The notes: generated by a model not told the origin, from the letters alone. 64,000 nt of DNA from Sporolactobacillus sp. Y61 (GCF_040529185.1 NZ_CP159510.1:2108001-2172000); one strand, 5' to 3'; shown: positions 46,708-58,247, counted from the stretch's first letter. Translations and numbers: made by a program.

Positions 46708-47268
46708 ATGGCTCAAAAAGATGTGCTCAATGAAGCAGAAGAAAAGATGGAAAAAACAGTGAAGGCGTTTCGGCGTGAACTGGTAACAATCCGGGCCGGC
46801 CGCGCAAATCCTTCCATTTTGAACAAAGTCACGGTAGAATATTATGGAGTTGAAACACCATTAAAGCAGATTGCTTCCATCTCTGCTCCGGAAGCCCGTC
46901 TTTTGGTGATTCAGCCCTATGATCGTTCATCTATTGCGAATATCGAACGTGGTATCCTTAAATCAGACCTGGGCATCACTCCAGTGAATGATGGAGCTGT
47001 TATCCGGATTCAGATCCCGGCACTGACTGAGGAAAGACGGGCAGAACTTGTAAAACTTGTCGGGAAATTTGCCGAAGAAGCCAAAGTCGCCGTTCGAAAT
47101 GTCCGTCGCGAAGCCAATGACCAGGTCAGGAAAATGGAAAAAAATAATGAACTGACGAAAGACGATGTCAGAGCTGCCGAAGAAGACATTCAGAAAATGA
47201 CCGATAAAACGATTGAAAAGATTGATCAGATAACCGCTGACAAAGAAAAAGAAATGAAGGCTATTTAA
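46708..47268 (+). CDS. frr: ribosome recycling factor
   Basis: Splits post-termination ribosomes with EF-G. The 186-residue product is the full RRF length with [38 protein letters not shown] and the C-terminal helix ending [14 protein letters not shown]. It starts 2 bases after pyrH and is probably cotranscribed with it. Confidence 0.98.
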   Translation: MAQKDVLNEAEEKMEKTVKAFRRELVTIRAGRANPSILNKVTVEYYGVETPLKQIASISAPEARLLVIQPYDRSSIANIERGILKSDLGITPVNDGAVIRIQIPALTEERRAELVKLVGKFAEEAKVAVRNVRREANDQVRKMEKNNELTKDDVRAAEEDIQKMTDKTIEKIDQITADKEKEMKAI

Positions 47269-47350
47269 ATAAACTGTCTTTCAGGCAACATGACTCATCA
47301 CGGCTGAACCGGGCAGTTCTGATTTCAGAGCAGATTATGGGGGAAATACG

Positions 47351-48142
47351 ATGTTTAGGAAACTTTCCTTGAATAAAACAGACATGGCGGAATACCATAA
47401 GCAGCTTTCATCGGATGCGCAGAAAATTCCTGAACATGTGGCCATCATTATGGATGGAAATGGACGCTGGGCGCAAAAACGCAGTCTTCCGCGGGTCTCC
47501 GGACACAGAGAGGCATTAAAAACCATAAAAAGAGTGACTCTGGAAGCACAACGGCTCGGTGTCAAGGTACTGACCTTATACGCTTTTTCGACAGAAAACT
47601 GGAAAAGGCCGAAATCAGAAGTTGACTTTTTGATGAAACTGCCTCAGCAATTTCTAAATACTTATCTGGTCGAACTGATTGAAAATAATGTCCAGATTCG
47701 CGTGATGGGGGACATGACCCGGATCCCGCAGTATACGATGCGTGCTGTTTCTCAGGCTGTTGAACAGACAAAATCAAATACAGGACTGATTCTGAACTTT
47801 GCTTTGAATTACGGAAGCCACTCTGAGATTGTCTCAGCTGTAAAAAAAATGGTTCAGGACGTGCAGGCCCGAAAACTGGATCCTGAGTCGATCGATGAAG
47901 ACCTGTTAGCTGATTACATGCTCAGCCCGGCTCTCCCGGATCCGGATTTGCTGATACGTACGGGCGGAGAATTACGTCTCAGTAATTTTATGCTCTGGCA
48001 GCTTGCGTATACGGAACTGTATTTCACAGACACGTTCTGGCCGGATTTCAACGAAGAAGATTTACGTAAGGCGGTCCGTGAATTTGCCTGCAGACAGCGT
48101 AGATTCGGTGGCCTTAACGGAAAGGGTGGAGATAATAAATGA
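47351..48142 (+). CDS. uppS: undecaprenyl diphosphate synthase (cis-prenyltransferase)
   Basis: Makes the C55 lipid carrier for peptidoglycan and wall polymers. The 263-residue product has HVAIIMDGNGRWAQKR near residue 30 with the catalytic Asp, GVKVLTLYAFSTENWKRP, and PDLLIRTGGELRLSNFMLWQLAYTELYF. It begins an envelope/isoprenoid cluster with cdsA and dxr, and overlaps cdsA by 4 bases. Confidence 0.97.
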   Translation: MFRKLSLNKTDMAEYHKQLSSDAQKIPEHVAIIMDGNGRWAQKRSLPRVSGHREALKTIKRVTLEAQRLGVKVLTLYAFSTENWKRPKSEVDFLMKLPQQFLNTYLVELIENNVQIRVMGDMTRIPQYTMRAVSQAVEQTKSNTGLILNFALNYGSHSEIVSAVKKMVQDVQARKLDPESIDEDLLADYMLSPALPDPDLLIRTGGELRLSNFMLWQLAYTELYFTDTFWPDFNEEDLRKAVREFACRQRRFGGLNGKGGDNK

Positions 48143-48930
48143 AGCAGAGGGTACTGACAGGTGTTGTAGCAGGTGCACTGTATCTCGCCTTCCTTCTCTA
48201 TGGTTCCTATCCGTTCGCCATTATGGCTGCGATGATTGCGGGGATTGCTTTTACGGAAACGGCTCTCATGGACAGGATGAAATATTCATCCGGCCCTGTG
48301 CTGATTGGGATGTTTTTTGTTATAGCCATCGTTCTTTTCCCTTTTTTTTCGGACAAAGGTTCCTTTGAAGTGCTGTTCATCAGGCTATTGATTCTGTTCA
48401 TTCTTGTCATGGCGGTCATGACTTTCTTTTCAAAAAATCATTTTGATTATACACAGGCAGCTTATCTGACTTTTTCTGCCCTTTACATAAGCATTCCTTT
48501 TTATCTACTTGTCCAGATGCGCTTCCATAGTCTGGCACTTGTCCTTTTTGTGCAGATCACCATCTGGGCGACCGACAGCGGGGCCTACTTTGTCGGAAGG
48601 TCGTTCGGAAAACACAAGCTTGCTCCGCATATCAGTCCGAACAAAACCATTGAAGGCTCGGCAGGAGCAATTATTGTGGCCCTACTGACAGCTGTCATTT
48701 TTCAGCTGATTGCACCGGCTATGGTGTTCCATTCATGGTTTGAACTATTCATAGCAGCGCTGATTATCTCTGTCGCCGGTCAAATGGGAGATCTTGTTGA
48801 ATCAGCGGTTAAACGCCACTTCAACGTCAAGGATTCCGGATCAATTCTTCCCGGTCACGGCGGGCTGTTTGATCGATTTGACAGTCTGATTTTTGTGCTG
48901 CCTTTATTATATTTGACCGGTATTATCTGA
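48139..48930 (+). CDS. cdsA: phosphatidate cytidylyltransferase
   Basis: Makes CDP-diacylglycerol, the precursor of phosphatidylglycerol and cardiolipin. The 263-residue protein has about seven membrane segments and the CdsA signature near the C-terminus (VKDSGSILPGHGGLFDRFDSL), with SPNKTIEGSAGAI in the preceding loop. It overlaps uppS by 4 bases. Confidence 0.96.
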   Translation: MKQRVLTGVVAGALYLAFLLYGSYPFAIMAAMIAGIAFTETALMDRMKYSSGPVLIGMFFVIAIVLFPFFSDKGSFEVLFIRLLILFILVMAVMTFFSKNHFDYTQAAYLTFSALYISIPFYLLVQMRFHSLALVLFVQITIWATDSGAYFVGRSFGKHKLAPHISPNKTIEGSAGAIIVALLTAVIFQLIAPAMVFHSWFELFIAALIISVAGQMGDLVESAVKRHFNVKDSGSILPGHGGLFDRFDSLIFVLPLLYLTGII

Positions 48931-48950
48931 TATATATGGAGGGATGATCA

Positions 48951-50099
48951 TTGAAGCGCATCAGTCTGCTTGGTGCCACAGGATCTGTAGGCACACAGAC
49001 GCTGGCTGTGGTCAGGGAACACCCGGAAGAATTCACAGTCAGTGCCTTTTCTTTTGGTGAGAATATAGACACTGCCCTCCCGCTGATTAAGGAATTTAAG
49101 CCGGAACTGGTCGCTGTTAAAAACAGGCGAACTGCGGAGCAGATCCGGACGATGTTACCCGGTCATACAACACTTGTATATGGGCTTAAAGGGATGGTAG
49201 AAGCGGCAGCCTGGCCAAACAGTGACATGCTCATAAATGCCGTACTTGGCAGCATTGGTCTTGAACCAACGCTTGCGGCAATTGAAGCAGGGAAAACGAT
49301 CGGATTAGCCAATAAAGAAACACTGGTGACGGCCGGTCATCTTGTTATGAAGGCTGCTGAAAAATCAGGATCAGCAATTATTCCTGTTGACAGTGAACAT
49401 TCTGCAATCTTTCAGTCGATGCTGGGTCAGGATCGCTCTGCCGTAACGAGACTGATTCTGACTGCTTCAGGAGGCAGTTTCCGTGATAAAACGCGCAAAG
49501 AACTGAAAGGTGTAACAGTTGCTGAAGCGCTAAATCATCCGAATTGGTCCATGGGCGCAAAAATTACAGTTGATACGGCAACAATGATCAATAAAGGGCT
49601 TGAAGTGATAGAGGCGCACTGGCTTTTTCACATGCCATATGACAGAATTGAAACAGTCATTCACAGAGAAAGTATTGTTCATTCTCTTGTTGAATATACT
49701 GATCATAGTCTGATTGCTCAGCTGGGTCTTCCCAGTATGCTGGTTCCGATTCAATTTGCGCTGACTTACCCCCGCAGACTTGAACTCAGGCAAACAAAAA
49801 GGTTAAACTTATGGAAAACAGGGACGCTCCATTTTCAGAAAGTAGACAGGCAGAGGTATCCGGCTGTATCACTCGCTTATGAAGCCGGGCGTGCCGGCGG
49901 CTCGATGCCGACCGTCCTGAACGCAGCAAATGAAGTTGCTGTGGAGGCTTTTCTTGAAGGACGGATTCCGTTTCTTGAAATAGAACCATTAATTGAACGG
50001 GCACTGGAACAGCATCAGGTCATTCCGGAACCGGATCTGGAAACTATTGAAGAGACGGACCGGCTGACACGTCACTTTGTATGCGGATTGATCAAGTAA
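48951..50099 (+). CDS. dxr: 1-deoxy-D-xylulose 5-phosphate reductoisomerase
   Basis: Commits DXP to the MEP isoprenoid pathway, which feeds UppS. The 382-residue product has the NADPH motif [43 protein letters not shown] (metal ligands) and the [26 protein letters not shown] block. The start is TTG at 48951 behind ATGGAGGGATG; no in-frame ATG lies nearby. Confidence 0.96.
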   Translation: MKRISLLGATGSVGTQTLAVVREHPEEFTVSAFSFGENIDTALPLIKEFKPELVAVKNRRTAEQIRTMLPGHTTLVYGLKGMVEAAAWPNSDMLINAVLGSIGLEPTLAAIEAGKTIGLANKETLVTAGHLVMKAAEKSGSAIIPVDSEHSAIFQSMLGQDRSAVTRLILTASGGSFRDKTRKELKGVTVAEALNHPNWSMGAKITVDTATMINKGLEVIEAHWLFHMPYDRIETVIHRESIVHSLVEYTDHSLIAQLGLPSMLVPIQFALTYPRRLELRQTKRLNLWKTGTLHFQKVDRQRYPAVSLAYEAGRAGGSMPTVLNAANEVAVEAFLEGRIPFLEIEPLIERALEQHQVIPEPDLETIEETDRLTRHFVCGLIK

Positions 50100-50108
50100 G
50101 GAGCAGAG

Positions 50109-51377
50109 GTGAAAGATGTGGAAACATTGCTCGTCGTTGTGATCATTTTCGGGCTTCTCGTCTCGATTCATGAGCTTGGGCACTTATGGGTTGCAAAAAA
50201 ATTCGGGATACTTTGCCGTGAATATGCCATTGGTTTCGGGCCCAAAATTTTTGCAGCCAAAAAGGGTGAGACCGTTTATACCCTGCGATTACTTCCCATC
50301 GGCGGTTATGTACGGATGGCAGGTGAGGACCCGGAAATTGTTGAAATTAAGCCCGGACAAAATGTTGGACTTTATTTTAATGAGGCCGGGCAGGTAACAA
50401 GAATAACAACCGATCATCCGGAGAAATATCCTGATGCGCGTTTTTTGACGGTTGAACACTGCGATCTGGAAAAAGATCTCTTTATTTCCGGTTATGAGGA
50501 AGAAGACGGGCCATTAAAGCGCTATGATCTGAACGATAAGGCCACCTATGTGACCGATAATCAGGACTTTCAGATATCCCCGCTGGACAGGCAGTTCGCT
50601 TCAAAATCGGTTCTTGCCCGCTTTTTAACTGTTTTTGCCGGACCGTTCATGAATTTGCTGCTTGCTGTTTTGATTTTTATTATTTATTTCAGTATCCAGG
50701 GAGTTCCGTCCGACGCGCCGAGAATGGGGAAGATAGTGGATAATTATCCTGCTCAGGAAGCCGGGCTCAGGGAAAATGACCGGGTCATCAGTATCGATCA
50801 GAAAAAAGTGAACAACTGGCAGGATATTGTTTCCTATATCGGCGCCCGTCCAAACAAACAAATGACTTTTAATATTGAAAGAAATGGAAAAATACATCAT
50901 ATGGATGTTACAGCCGGCCATAGAAAAGCTGAAAAGGGTATGGAAGGGGTTGTCGGTGTATATCCGCCAACACGCCATTCTATACCAGCATCACTCGGAG
51001 CCGGCGTGACTCAGACATATTACTGGATTAAAATGGAGCTGGCCGCGCTGAAAATGATGGTAACCGGCGGGTTCAGTCTGGATCAGCTTGCAGGACCTGT
51101 CGGAATCTATAATGCGACAGGACAGGTTGTTTCACAGGGCTTCATGATCGTATTGAACTGGGCGGCATTTCTGAGTGTCAATCTGGCGGTCATTAACCTT
51201 CTGCCGCTTCCTGCACTGGACGGAGGCAGACTGACGTTTCTGATTATCGAAGGGGTACGCGGCAAGCCGGTGGAGCCTCAGAAGGAAGCTATGGTGCATT
51301 TCATTGGATTCGCCTTTTTGATGTTACTCATGCTGCTTGTGACCTGGAATGATATACAAAATATTTTTACACGCTGA
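50109..51377 (+). CDS. rasP: site-2 zinc metalloprotease RasP/RseP
   Basis: Intramembrane protease that in B. subtilis cleaves anti-sigma factors and signal-peptide remnants. The 422-residue product has the HExxH zinc site in SIHELGHLWVAKKFG near residue 22, a PDZ-type region (about 215-280), LPALDGG near residue 365 supplying the third zinc ligand, and four membrane segments. The start is GTG at 50109, 9 bases after dxr. Confidence 0.96.
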   Translation: MKDVETLLVVVIIFGLLVSIHELGHLWVAKKFGILCREYAIGFGPKIFAAKKGETVYTLRLLPIGGYVRMAGEDPEIVEIKPGQNVGLYFNEAGQVTRITTDHPEKYPDARFLTVEHCDLEKDLFISGYEEEDGPLKRYDLNDKATYVTDNQDFQISPLDRQFASKSVLARFLTVFAGPFMNLLLAVLIFIIYFSIQGVPSDAPRMGKIVDNYPAQEAGLRENDRVISIDQKKVNNWQDIVSYIGARPNKQMTFNIERNGKIHHMDVTAGHRKAEKGMEGVVGVYPPTRHSIPASLGAGVTQTYYWIKMELAALKMMVTGGFSLDQLAGPVGIYNATGQVVSQGFMIVLNWAAFLSVNLAVINLLPLPALDGGRLTFLIIEGVRGKPVEPQKEAMVHFIGFAFLMLLMLLVTWNDIQNIFTR

Positions 51378-51413
51378 TCCTTTAACTATTGATATATTGA
51401 TGGGGTGCTGTGG

Positions 51414-53060
51414 ATGAAACAAAGCCAAATGTTTATACCGACTCTGAAAGAAGTGCCATCTGATGCGGAGTCGGTCAGCCACCAGCTGCTGCTTCGGGGT
51501 GGATTTATTCGCCAGAATGCAGCTGGAATCTATTCTTATCTTCCCCTTGGGTATAAAGTGATAAAGAAAATTGAACAGATTATCCGTGAGGAAATGGACA
51601 GAATCGGCGCCCAGGAGCTTCTGATGCCTGCCATGCAGCCCGCGGAACTTTGGCATGAATCCGGAAGATGGGATGTATATGGTCCGGAACTGATGCGTCT
51701 GAAGGACCGGCACGGCCGGTATTTTGCCATGGGAGCAACCGGTGAAGAACTGGTGACAAGCCTGGTCAGGGATACATTAAATACGTATAAAAAGCTGCCC
51801 ATGACTCTGTATCAGATTCAGACAAAATACAGGGATGAGAAGCGTCCGCGTTTTGGTCTGCTTCGCGGGCGTGAATTTATTATGAAGGACGCATACTCTT
51901 TTCATGCAGATGAAAAAACGCTGGATGATGCTTACTGGGCTATGTATCATGCGTATCGGCGTATTTTTGACCGGTGTGGATTAAAGTATCGTGCTGTACT
52001 TGCCGACTCAGGTGCCATGGGTGGAAAAGATACACATGAATTCCAGGCACTGGCCGATATAGGTGAGGATACGATTGCGTACTCTGATCAGTCGGATTAT
52101 GCAGCAAATCTTGAAATGGCAGCGACCGGACCTGTTGTTCATGTGCCTCAGAAGGAAGCGGCCCCTCTTGAAAAAGATCAGGGGTATCAGGCAGAGGATC
52201 AACAACAGCTTGTTTCGGCCTCATGGTTTAAGACACGAACGGAAACCGTCCTGGTCTTCACACGTGCAGATGACGAAGTGAATGAAGTTAAAGTGAAAAA
52301 CGCCCTGGGAGCAGATTTGATTGAACCCATTGCAAAAGATCAGATTCCCGCCCTCTCGGCACTTTCTGAAGAAACCCGCGTTCTTGCTGATCATGGCGTT
52401 GCCACCTGCACGCATGCAGAAGTCTATGATTCTGTCGATGATATGACATATAAACACGTGGATATGAAAAGAGACTTTCATGTAGAGGCTTTTGAAGATC
52501 TTCGTTTTATTAAAGAGGGCGATCCATCCCCGGATGGGAAAGGAACCATACATTTTGCCAAGGGGATAGAAGTCGGTCAGGTTTTTAAACTGGGTACAAA
52601 ATACTCGGAAGCCATGAATGCTTTATTCCTTGACGATAAAGGAAAAAGCAAGCCCCTGATTATGGGCTGTTACGGAATAGGGGTCTCCCGGACATTATCT
52701 GCTATCTGTGAGCAGTATCATGATGATAAAGGGATGATCTGGCCAAAATCTCTTGCCCCTTTTGCCATACATTTGATTACCATGAATCCGAAAAAGGAAG
52801 ATCAGAAAAACTTGTCCGCGCTTATTTATAAGCAGTTAACTGATCTTGGTTTCGATGTCTTATGGGACGACCGAAAAGAACGTCCGGGGGTTAAATTTGC
52901 AGACAGTGAACTGATTGGCTGCCCGGTTCAGGTGGTCGTCGGGAAAAAAGCATCGGACCATATCGTCGAAGCAGGGGGAAGAAAAGAAGGTCACCGTGAA
53001 CTATGCACCGTGAGCGAACTCAACAAAACGATTGAAACGATACTTGATAAAGAGAAGTGA
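51414..53060 (+). CDS. proS: prolyl-tRNA synthetase
   Basis: Charges tRNA-Pro. The 548-residue product is the bacterial form: class II motif blocks (ALLPAMQP-type, TLYQIQTKYRDEKRPRFGLLRGREFIMKD), an inserted editing domain (about residues 225-375), GVSRTLSAICEQYHDD and an anticodon-binding C-terminus with VLWDDRKERPGVKFADSELIGCP. The ATG at 51414 follows GGGGTG; the GTG at 51405 lies inside that site. Confidence 0.97.
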   Translation: MKQSQMFIPTLKEVPSDAESVSHQLLLRGGFIRQNAAGIYSYLPLGYKVIKKIEQIIREEMDRIGAQELLMPAMQPAELWHESGRWDVYGPELMRLKDRHGRYFAMGATGEELVTSLVRDTLNTYKKLPMTLYQIQTKYRDEKRPRFGLLRGREFIMKDAYSFHADEKTLDDAYWAMYHAYRRIFDRCGLKYRAVLADSGAMGGKDTHEFQALADIGEDTIAYSDQSDYAANLEMAATGPVVHVPQKEAAPLEKDQGYQAEDQQQLVSASWFKTRTETVLVFTRADDEVNEVKVKNALGADLIEPIAKDQIPALSALSEETRVLADHGVATCTHAEVYDSVDDMTYKHVDMKRDFHVEAFEDLRFIKEGDPSPDGKGTIHFAKGIEVGQVFKLGTKYSEAMNALFLDDKGKSKPLIMGCYGIGVSRTLSAICEQYHDDKGMIWPKSLAPFAIHLITMNPKKEDQKNLSALIYKQLTDLGFDVLWDDRKERPGVKFADSELIGCPVQVVVGKKASDHIVEAGGRKEGHRELCTVSELNKTIETILDKEK

Positions 53061-53357
53061 TTGGAGCATCTGGCAGGGGTTCAGCAGGGAGCCATTATTA
53101 AATGGCTCCCTCTCTCTGTTTCAACGGCATGACAGCTGATGCAGGAGGTCATGCGTTCGCTGCGGATCTGGTTCAGGACAAGAACCCGGGAGGAAATAGA
53201 TCAGTGACGACATGTCATCAAATTCGAACAGGGGGCCCTGTTTCGCTTATTGCTGATTAGCTGAAAAACGATTAAACTGAAAAACATAAAGTTATTAATC
53301 TGAAAAAGTGTGATGACAGATCATAAACAGGAAATTTCACAGGAGGGAGATTTTCAG
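53061..53357 (+). other. intergenic region upstream of polC
   Basis: The 297 bases hold the proS terminator (53086-53120), a short palindrome around 53226-53243 (GAACAGGG-GG-CCCTGTTTC) and three CTGAAAAA repeats at 53261-53268, 53277-53284 and 53300-53307. No convincing sigma-A promoter or small gene is visible. Confidence 0.5.
53086..53120 (+). terminator. intrinsic terminator after proS
   Basis: AGGGAGCCAT (53086-53095) pairs perfectly with ATGGCTCCCT (53102-53111) around a 6-base loop, followed by a pyrimidine-rich CTCTCTGTTT. Confidence 0.75.
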
Positions 53358-56300
53358 ATGAGCGAACCGATGAGCAAGGCTGACAGATGGTCGGTTCTGA
53401 TGCAGCAGATCGAAACCCCTGATGAGTGGAAGGACAGTTACTTTCTTCATGGAGAGATCGTGAAATTGACTGTCTTTCGACATGAACATAAGTGGCACTT
53501 TGATTTTCTTCTGGACCATATCCTTCCCTCACAGATTTTTGAGTGGATCGAGAGCAGCCTGGAGAAGCACTTTAACCGTATTGTACCCACAATAACCTGT
53601 TCCATTCAGGCCAGATCAGACGAGGGTGCAGAACGCCTGGTCGAACAATACTGGCCGAGAGTTTCCAGTCAGCTGGTAACCCGCTTTCCTGCACTTAAAA
53701 GCAGTCTTTCGGTACAGAAACCTGCCGCAGACGGACACAGACTGACATTGACGGCAACCAATGAAGCAGAAGCCGCCCTGATGAAACGCAAGCTTCCTCA
53801 CGCCCTGAATCAGCAGCTGAAATCATTCGGTTTTCCGCCGTTTACCGTAAATGTAGCCATTAATGCGGATCAGAAGTCAAAAGCCTACGATTCTTTTATC
53901 AGGCAGAAAGAAGCAGAGGATCATCAGAAAGTCGTGGAGGCCATGATCGAACGCAAAAAGAACAAAGAAGCCCAGGGGAAGCCGGATGATGGCCCCTTCA
54001 AGATCGGTTATGACATCCACGATGAACCGGTTTCTATTGAAACCATACAGGATGAAGAGCGGCGGATCACGATTCAGGGGTATGTGTTTGATGCTGAAAC
54101 AAGGGAGCTCAGAAGCGGAAGAACGCTCCTGATCTTTAAAATCACTGATTACACAGATTCCCTTATGGTCAAATCCTTTTCTCGTGATAAAGAGGATGCT
54201 GAACGGTTCAGAAACCTGAAAAAAGGATTGTGGCTTAAAGTACGCGGGGGCATACAGAATGACAATTTTGTACACGATCTCGTGATGATTGCGAACGATA
54301 TCGAAGAAATTCCCGCACATAAAACCATGGATCAGGCTCCGTCCGGATCAAAACGTGTGGAACTCCATGCACATACAGTGATGAGTCAGATGGATGCCGT
54401 GGTCACAGCGACTGATTTGATAAAAAGAGCCGGCGAGTGGGGTCATCCTGCAATAGCAATCACCGATCATGGTGTCGTTCAATCCTTTCCGGAAGCCTAT
54501 AATGCCGGAAAAAAGTTTGGCGTTAAAGTGATTTATGGTGTTGAAGCCAATGTCATTGATGACGGTGTACCTGTTGCCTACAATCTTGATCACCGCCTGC
54601 TTCAGGATGAGGTTTACACGGTATTTGATGTTGAAACGACGGGACTGTCGGCAGTCTATGACACAATCATTGAATTAGCCGCTGTAAAAATGAAAAATGG
54701 GGAGGTTCTTGATAAATTTGATAAATTTGCCAATCCTCATCATCCTCTGCCCCGGAAGATTATAGAGCTGACCAGTATTACTGATGAAATGCTGGCAGAT
54801 GCACCCGATGCCGGCGAAATCATTAAGGAATTCAGGGCGTTTGCCGGTGATTCCATTCTTGTTGCTCATAATGCAACATTTGATATGGGCTTTATCAATA
54901 ACGGCTATAAAAAACTTGGATTTGAAAAAGCCGCCAATCCGGTTATTGATACACTTGAACTCGGGCGTTTTCTGTATCCTACATTTAAAAACCACAAACT
55001 GGATACACTGTGCAAGGCTTTTCATATAGAATTGACGCATCATCACCGGGCAATTTATGATACAGAGGCGACCGCTTATCTGGCATGGAAGATGATTAAA
55101 GATGCCGGTCAAAAAGGCATGACGTATCATGATCAGCTGAACGACAATCTGGGGAAGGGAAATCTTGATCGGATTCGTCCGTTTCATGCCGTTCTGCTCG
55201 TAAAAAATCAGACCGGACTGAAGAATCTGTATAAACTGGTCTCGTTTGCTCATGTCAACTATTTCTATCGTGTACCAAGGATCCCCAGATCGCTTCTGAC
55301 AAGATACCGCGAAGGCCTGATCATTGGTTCCGGCTGCGACCGGGGTGAGCTCTTTGAAACGATGATGCAGAAATCTGCCGAACAGGCTGAAAAGATCGCT
55401 GAGTTTTATGATTACATAGAAATTCAGCCGCCGTCTAATTACATGCATCTGGTGGAGAAGGGCATCATCCGGGATGAACTGGCTCTTAAGGATGTGATAA
55501 AAAAACTGGTGAATCTGGGTAAAAAGATGGATAAACCTGTTGTTGCGACAGGGGATGTTCATTATCTGGACAAACACGACGCCATCTACAGAAAAATACT
55601 GATCACATCACAGGCAGGAAATCCGCTCAATCGGCAGACACTGCCGGATGTTCATTTCCGGACAACAGATGAAATGATGGAATGCATGAAATTTCTTGGT
55701 GAAGAAGAAGCACGGGAAGTGGTTGTGACTGCTCCTGACCATATTGCTGAAGAAATTGATCATGTGCTTCCGGTTAAAGACAGGCTGTACACCCCGACCA
55801 TTGATGGTGCCGAAGAGGAAGTAAAACAGAAGACCTATGCGCGTGCTCATGAACTCTATGGTGAAACATTACCGGAGATTGTTGAAAAGAGACTGAAAAA
55901 GGAACTGAAGAGTATTATTGGCCATGGCTTCTCAGTCATTTATCTGATCGCACATAAACTGGTGAAAAAGTCGCTTTCCGATGGTTACCTGGTCGGTTCC
56001 CGAGGGTCCGTAGGGTCATCTCTGGTCGCAACAATGCTTGAAATTACAGAGGTTAATCCGCTGCCTCCTCATTATCTGTGCCCGAAATGTCATCACTCGA
56101 TCTTTTTTACAGACGGATCGGTTGCATCCGGATTTGATTTACCTGATAAAAACTGTCCCAAATGCGGTTCGACAATGAAGAAGGACGGACATGATATCCC
56201 CTTTGAGACATTTCTTGGTTTCAAGGGAGATAAAGTACCGGATATTGACCTTAATTTTTCAGGAGATTATCAGCCCGTTGCGCACAACTATACGAAAGTG

Positions 56301-57659
56301 CTGTTTGGGGAGGATAAAGTTTATCGTGCGGGAACGATCGGCACAATTGCCGATAAGACGGCCTATGGTTATGTGAAGGGATTTGAAGAAGAGACAGGGA
56401 AACAATTTCGTTCGGCTGAACGAGACAGACTTGCATCAGGATGTACCGGCGCCAAACGGACGACCGGCCAGCATCCGGGCGGGATTGTTGTTGTTCCGCG
56501 TGATATGGAAATTTATGACTTCACTCCTGTACAATACCCGGCCGATGATAAAACAGCGGAATGGAAAACGACACATTTTGATTTTCACTCGATCCACGAT
56601 AACATTCTCAAACTGGACATTCTGGGTCACGATGATCCTACAGTGATCCGCATGCTTCAGGATTTAAGCGGTATTGATCCGAAAACCATTCCGGTTGATG
56701 ATAAGGACGTCATGAAAATCTTCAGTTCAACCGAATCGCTTGGCGTTAAACCGGAACAAATCAGATGTAAAATGGGGACACTGGGTATACCGGAGTTCGG
56801 CACCCGATTTGTCCGCCAGATGCTTGAGGACACCAAACCGACAACGTTTGCTGAACTGGTTCAAATATCCGGCTTATCACATGGTACGGATGTCTGGCTG
56901 GGGAATGCCCAGATCCTCATTGATAATGGGACATGCGTTTTGAAGGATGTCATTTCATGCCGTGACGATATCATGATCGACCTGATGCATCAGGGACTCG
57001 AACCCTCTCACGCATTCAAGATTATGGAGTCTGTCCGGAAAGGTAAAGGACTGAATGATGAGTGGATTGCCGAAATGAAAGAAAATCATGTACCCGACTG
57101 GTACATGGATTCCTGTCTGAAGATCAAATACATGTTTCCAAAAGCGCATGCGACGGCATACGTTCTGATGGCCTTCAGGATTGCCTATTTCAAGGTTCAT
57201 TACCCGATTCTGTTTTATGCGACCTATTTTTCAGTTCGCGCCGATGATTTTGATGTCGATGTCATGAAAAAAGGCTCTGGTGAAATTAAAGGGAAAATGG
57301 ATGAAATTGAGCAAAAGGGTAACGATGCGCTCCCTAAAGAAAAGAGTCTGTTGACCGTCCTTGAAGTGGCTCTTGAAATGTGTGAGCGGGGGTTCCGCTT
57401 TCAATCTGTGGATTTGTATCGCTCGGATGCGACCCGTTTTCTGGTGGACGGGGACTCACTCATTCCGCCATTTAATGCCATCCCGGGCGTCGGGACAAAT
57501 GCTGCAAAGGCCATAGCTGCTTCACGGGACGACGGTGAGTTTTTATCCAAAGAAGATTTGCAAAAGCGTGCAAGAATATCAAAAACCGTTCTTGAATTTC
57601 TCGATAGCCAGGGATGTCTTGAAGGCCTGCCCGATGCCAACCAGCTTTCCCTTTTTTAA
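53358..57659 (+). CDS. polC: DNA polymerase III PolC-type, alpha subunit with proofreading exonuclease
   Basis: Main replicative polymerase of low-GC Gram-positives. The 1433-residue product has an N-terminal domain, an OB fold (about residues 235-310), a PHP domain ([15 protein letters not shown] near residue 333) split by the DEDD exonuclease ([19 protein letters not shown] near residue 422, [11 protein letters not shown]), a zinc finger (CPKCHHS...CPKCGS, about 907-935) and the catalytic palm ([13 protein letters not shown] near residue 960, [20 protein letters not shown] block). The ATG at 53358 is 9 bases after AGGAGGG; the GTG at 53310 has no site. Length matches B. subtilis PolC. Confidence 0.98.
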   Translation: MSEPMSKADRWSVLMQQIETPDEWKDSYFLHGEIVKLTVFRHEHKWHFDFLLDHILPSQIFEWIESSLEKHFNRIVPTITCSIQARSDEGAERLVEQYWPRVSSQLVTRFPALKSSLSVQKPAADGHRLTLTATNEAEAALMKRKLPHALNQQLKSFGFPPFTVNVAINADQKSKAYDSFIRQKEAEDHQKVVEAMIERKKNKEAQGKPDDGPFKIGYDIHDEPVSIETIQDEERRITIQGYVFDAETRELRSGRTLLIFKITDYTDSLMVKSFSRDKEDAERFRNLKKGLWLKVRGGIQNDNFVHDLVMIANDIEEIPAHKTMDQAPSGSKRVELHAHTVMSQMDAVVTATDLIKRAGEWGHPAIAITDHGVVQSFPEAYNAGKKFGVKVIYGVEANVIDDGVPVAYNLDHRLLQDEVYTVFDVETTGLSAVYDTIIELAAVKMKNGEVLDKFDKFANPHHPLPRKIIELTSITDEMLADAPDAGEIIKEFRAFAGDSILVAHNATFDMGFINNGYKKLGFEKAANPVIDTLELGRFLYPTFKNHKLDTLCKAFHIELTHHHRAIYDTEATAYLAWKMIKDAGQKGMTYHDQLNDNLGKGNLDRIRPFHAVLLVKNQTGLKNLYKLVSFAHVNYFYRVPRIPRSLLTRYREGLIIGSGCDRGELFETMMQKSAEQAEKIAEFYDYIEIQPPSNYMHLVEKGIIRDELALKDVIKKLVNLGKKMDKPVVATGDVHYLDKHDAIYRKILITSQAGNPLNRQTLPDVHFRTTDEMMECMKFLGEEEAREVVVTAPDHIAEEIDHVLPVKDRLYTPTIDGAEEEVKQKTYARAHELYGETLPEIVEKRLKKELKSIIGHGFSVIYLIAHKLVKKSLSDGYLVGSRGSVGSSLVATMLEITEVNPLPPHYLCPKCHHSIFFTDGSVASGFDLPDKNCPKCGSTMKKDGHDIPFETFLGFKGDKVPDIDLNFSGDYQPVAHNYTKVLFGEDKVYRAGTIGTIADKTAYGYVKGFEEETGKQFRSAERDRLASGCTGAKRTTGQHPGGIVVVPRDMEIYDFTPVQYPADDKTAEWKTTHFDFHSIHDNILKLDILGHDDPTVIRMLQDLSGIDPKTIPVDDKDVMKIFSSTESLGVKPEQIRCKMGTLGIPEFGTRFVRQMLEDTKPTTFAELVQISGLSHGTDVWLGNAQILIDNGTCVLKDVISCRDDIMIDLMHQGLEPSHAFKIMESVRKGKGLNDEWIAEMKENHVPDWYMDSCLKIKYMFPKAHATAYVLMAFRIAYFKVHYPILFYATYFSVRADDFDVDVMKKGSGEIKGKMDEIEQKGNDALPKEKSLLTVLEVALEMCERGFRFQSVDLYRSDATRFLVDGDSLIPPFNAIPGVGTNAAKAIAASRDDGEFLSKEDLQKRARISKTVLEFLDSQGCLEGLPDANQLSLF

Positions 57660-57669
57660 CCTGCCATTC

Positions 57670-57698
57670 TTGCCTTGATCAGGTGTGTATGATATAGT
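57670..57698 (+). promoter_or_regulatory. sigma-A promoter of the rimP-nusA-infB operon
   Basis: TTGCCT at 57670-57675, a 17-base spacer and TATAGT at 57693-57698, 79 bases before the rimP start and just after polC. Confidence 0.6.
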
Positions 57699-57730
57699 GA
57701 TTAAGGAAATGCTGGAAATAGTTCGTCTGC

Positions 57731-57760
57731 AAAGAGTGGGAACTTCCCGCTCTTTTGTTT
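57731..57760 (+). terminator. leader terminator/attenuator upstream of rimP
   Basis: AAAGAGTGGGA (57731-57741) pairs with TCCCGCTCTTT (57745-57755, one T-G pair) and is followed by TGTTTTC. It lies between the putative operon promoter and the rimP start, so it either ends read-through from polC or acts as an attenuator of the operon. Confidence 0.65.
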
Positions 57761-57777
57761 TCAAAAGGAGGCTGGAC

Positions 57778-58247
57778 ATGGCTGGCACAATTGCAAGGGT
57801 AACGGATGAATTGATTTCCCCGATTTTACGCGGGTTGAATCTTGAACTTGTTCACATTGAATTTGTTAAGGAAGGAAAGAATCACTACCTTCGTGTCTTT
57901 ATTGATTCGCCGGAGGGGGTAGATTTGGATACGTGTGCTCAGGTAAGTGAGAAACTCAGTGCAGCACTTGATGAACAGGATCCGATAAAAGAATCTTATT
58001 TTCTCGAGGTTTCTTCCGCAGGTGCTGAGCGACCGCTGAACAACTCTCAGGATTACGTAAACTCTGTTGGAAAAATGTTCATGTGACCACTTATGAGCCG
58101 TTTAACGGGTCCAAAGTTTTCGAAGGAAAACTTGTTGATGCAAATGAAAATCAGGTGGTTATAGCCATTAAGGATAAGACCAGAGTTGAACAGATCACCC
58201 TGCCTGTCGAGAAGATCGCCAGCGGCAGACTGGCGGTTGTTTTCTGA
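57778..58247 (+). CDS. rimP: ribosome maturation factor RimP, interrupted by a one-base frameshift
   Basis: Assembly factor for the 30S subunit (YlxS). The frame from the ATG at 57778 (after AAAGGAGGC) carries LELVHIEFVKEGKNHYLRVFID and VSEKLSAALDEQDPI up to VGK. After the A run 58071-58075 the +2 frame continues NVHVTTYEPFNGSKVFEGKL and ends at 58247 with the LPVEKIASGRLAVVF tail. One extra A gives about 156 residues, the normal length. As read it would end at 58086. A homopolymer deletion is the likely cause. Confidence 0.9.

Noticed and set aside
54675..55577. A 300-residue minus-strand open frame inside polC
   Set aside because: It lies fully antisense to the PolC exonuclease/PHP region and shows no protein-family signature; a chance shadow.
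57685..57777. Upstream extension of RimP
   Set aside because: It would run through the terminator hairpin and the AAAGGAGGC site; RimP starts at 57778.
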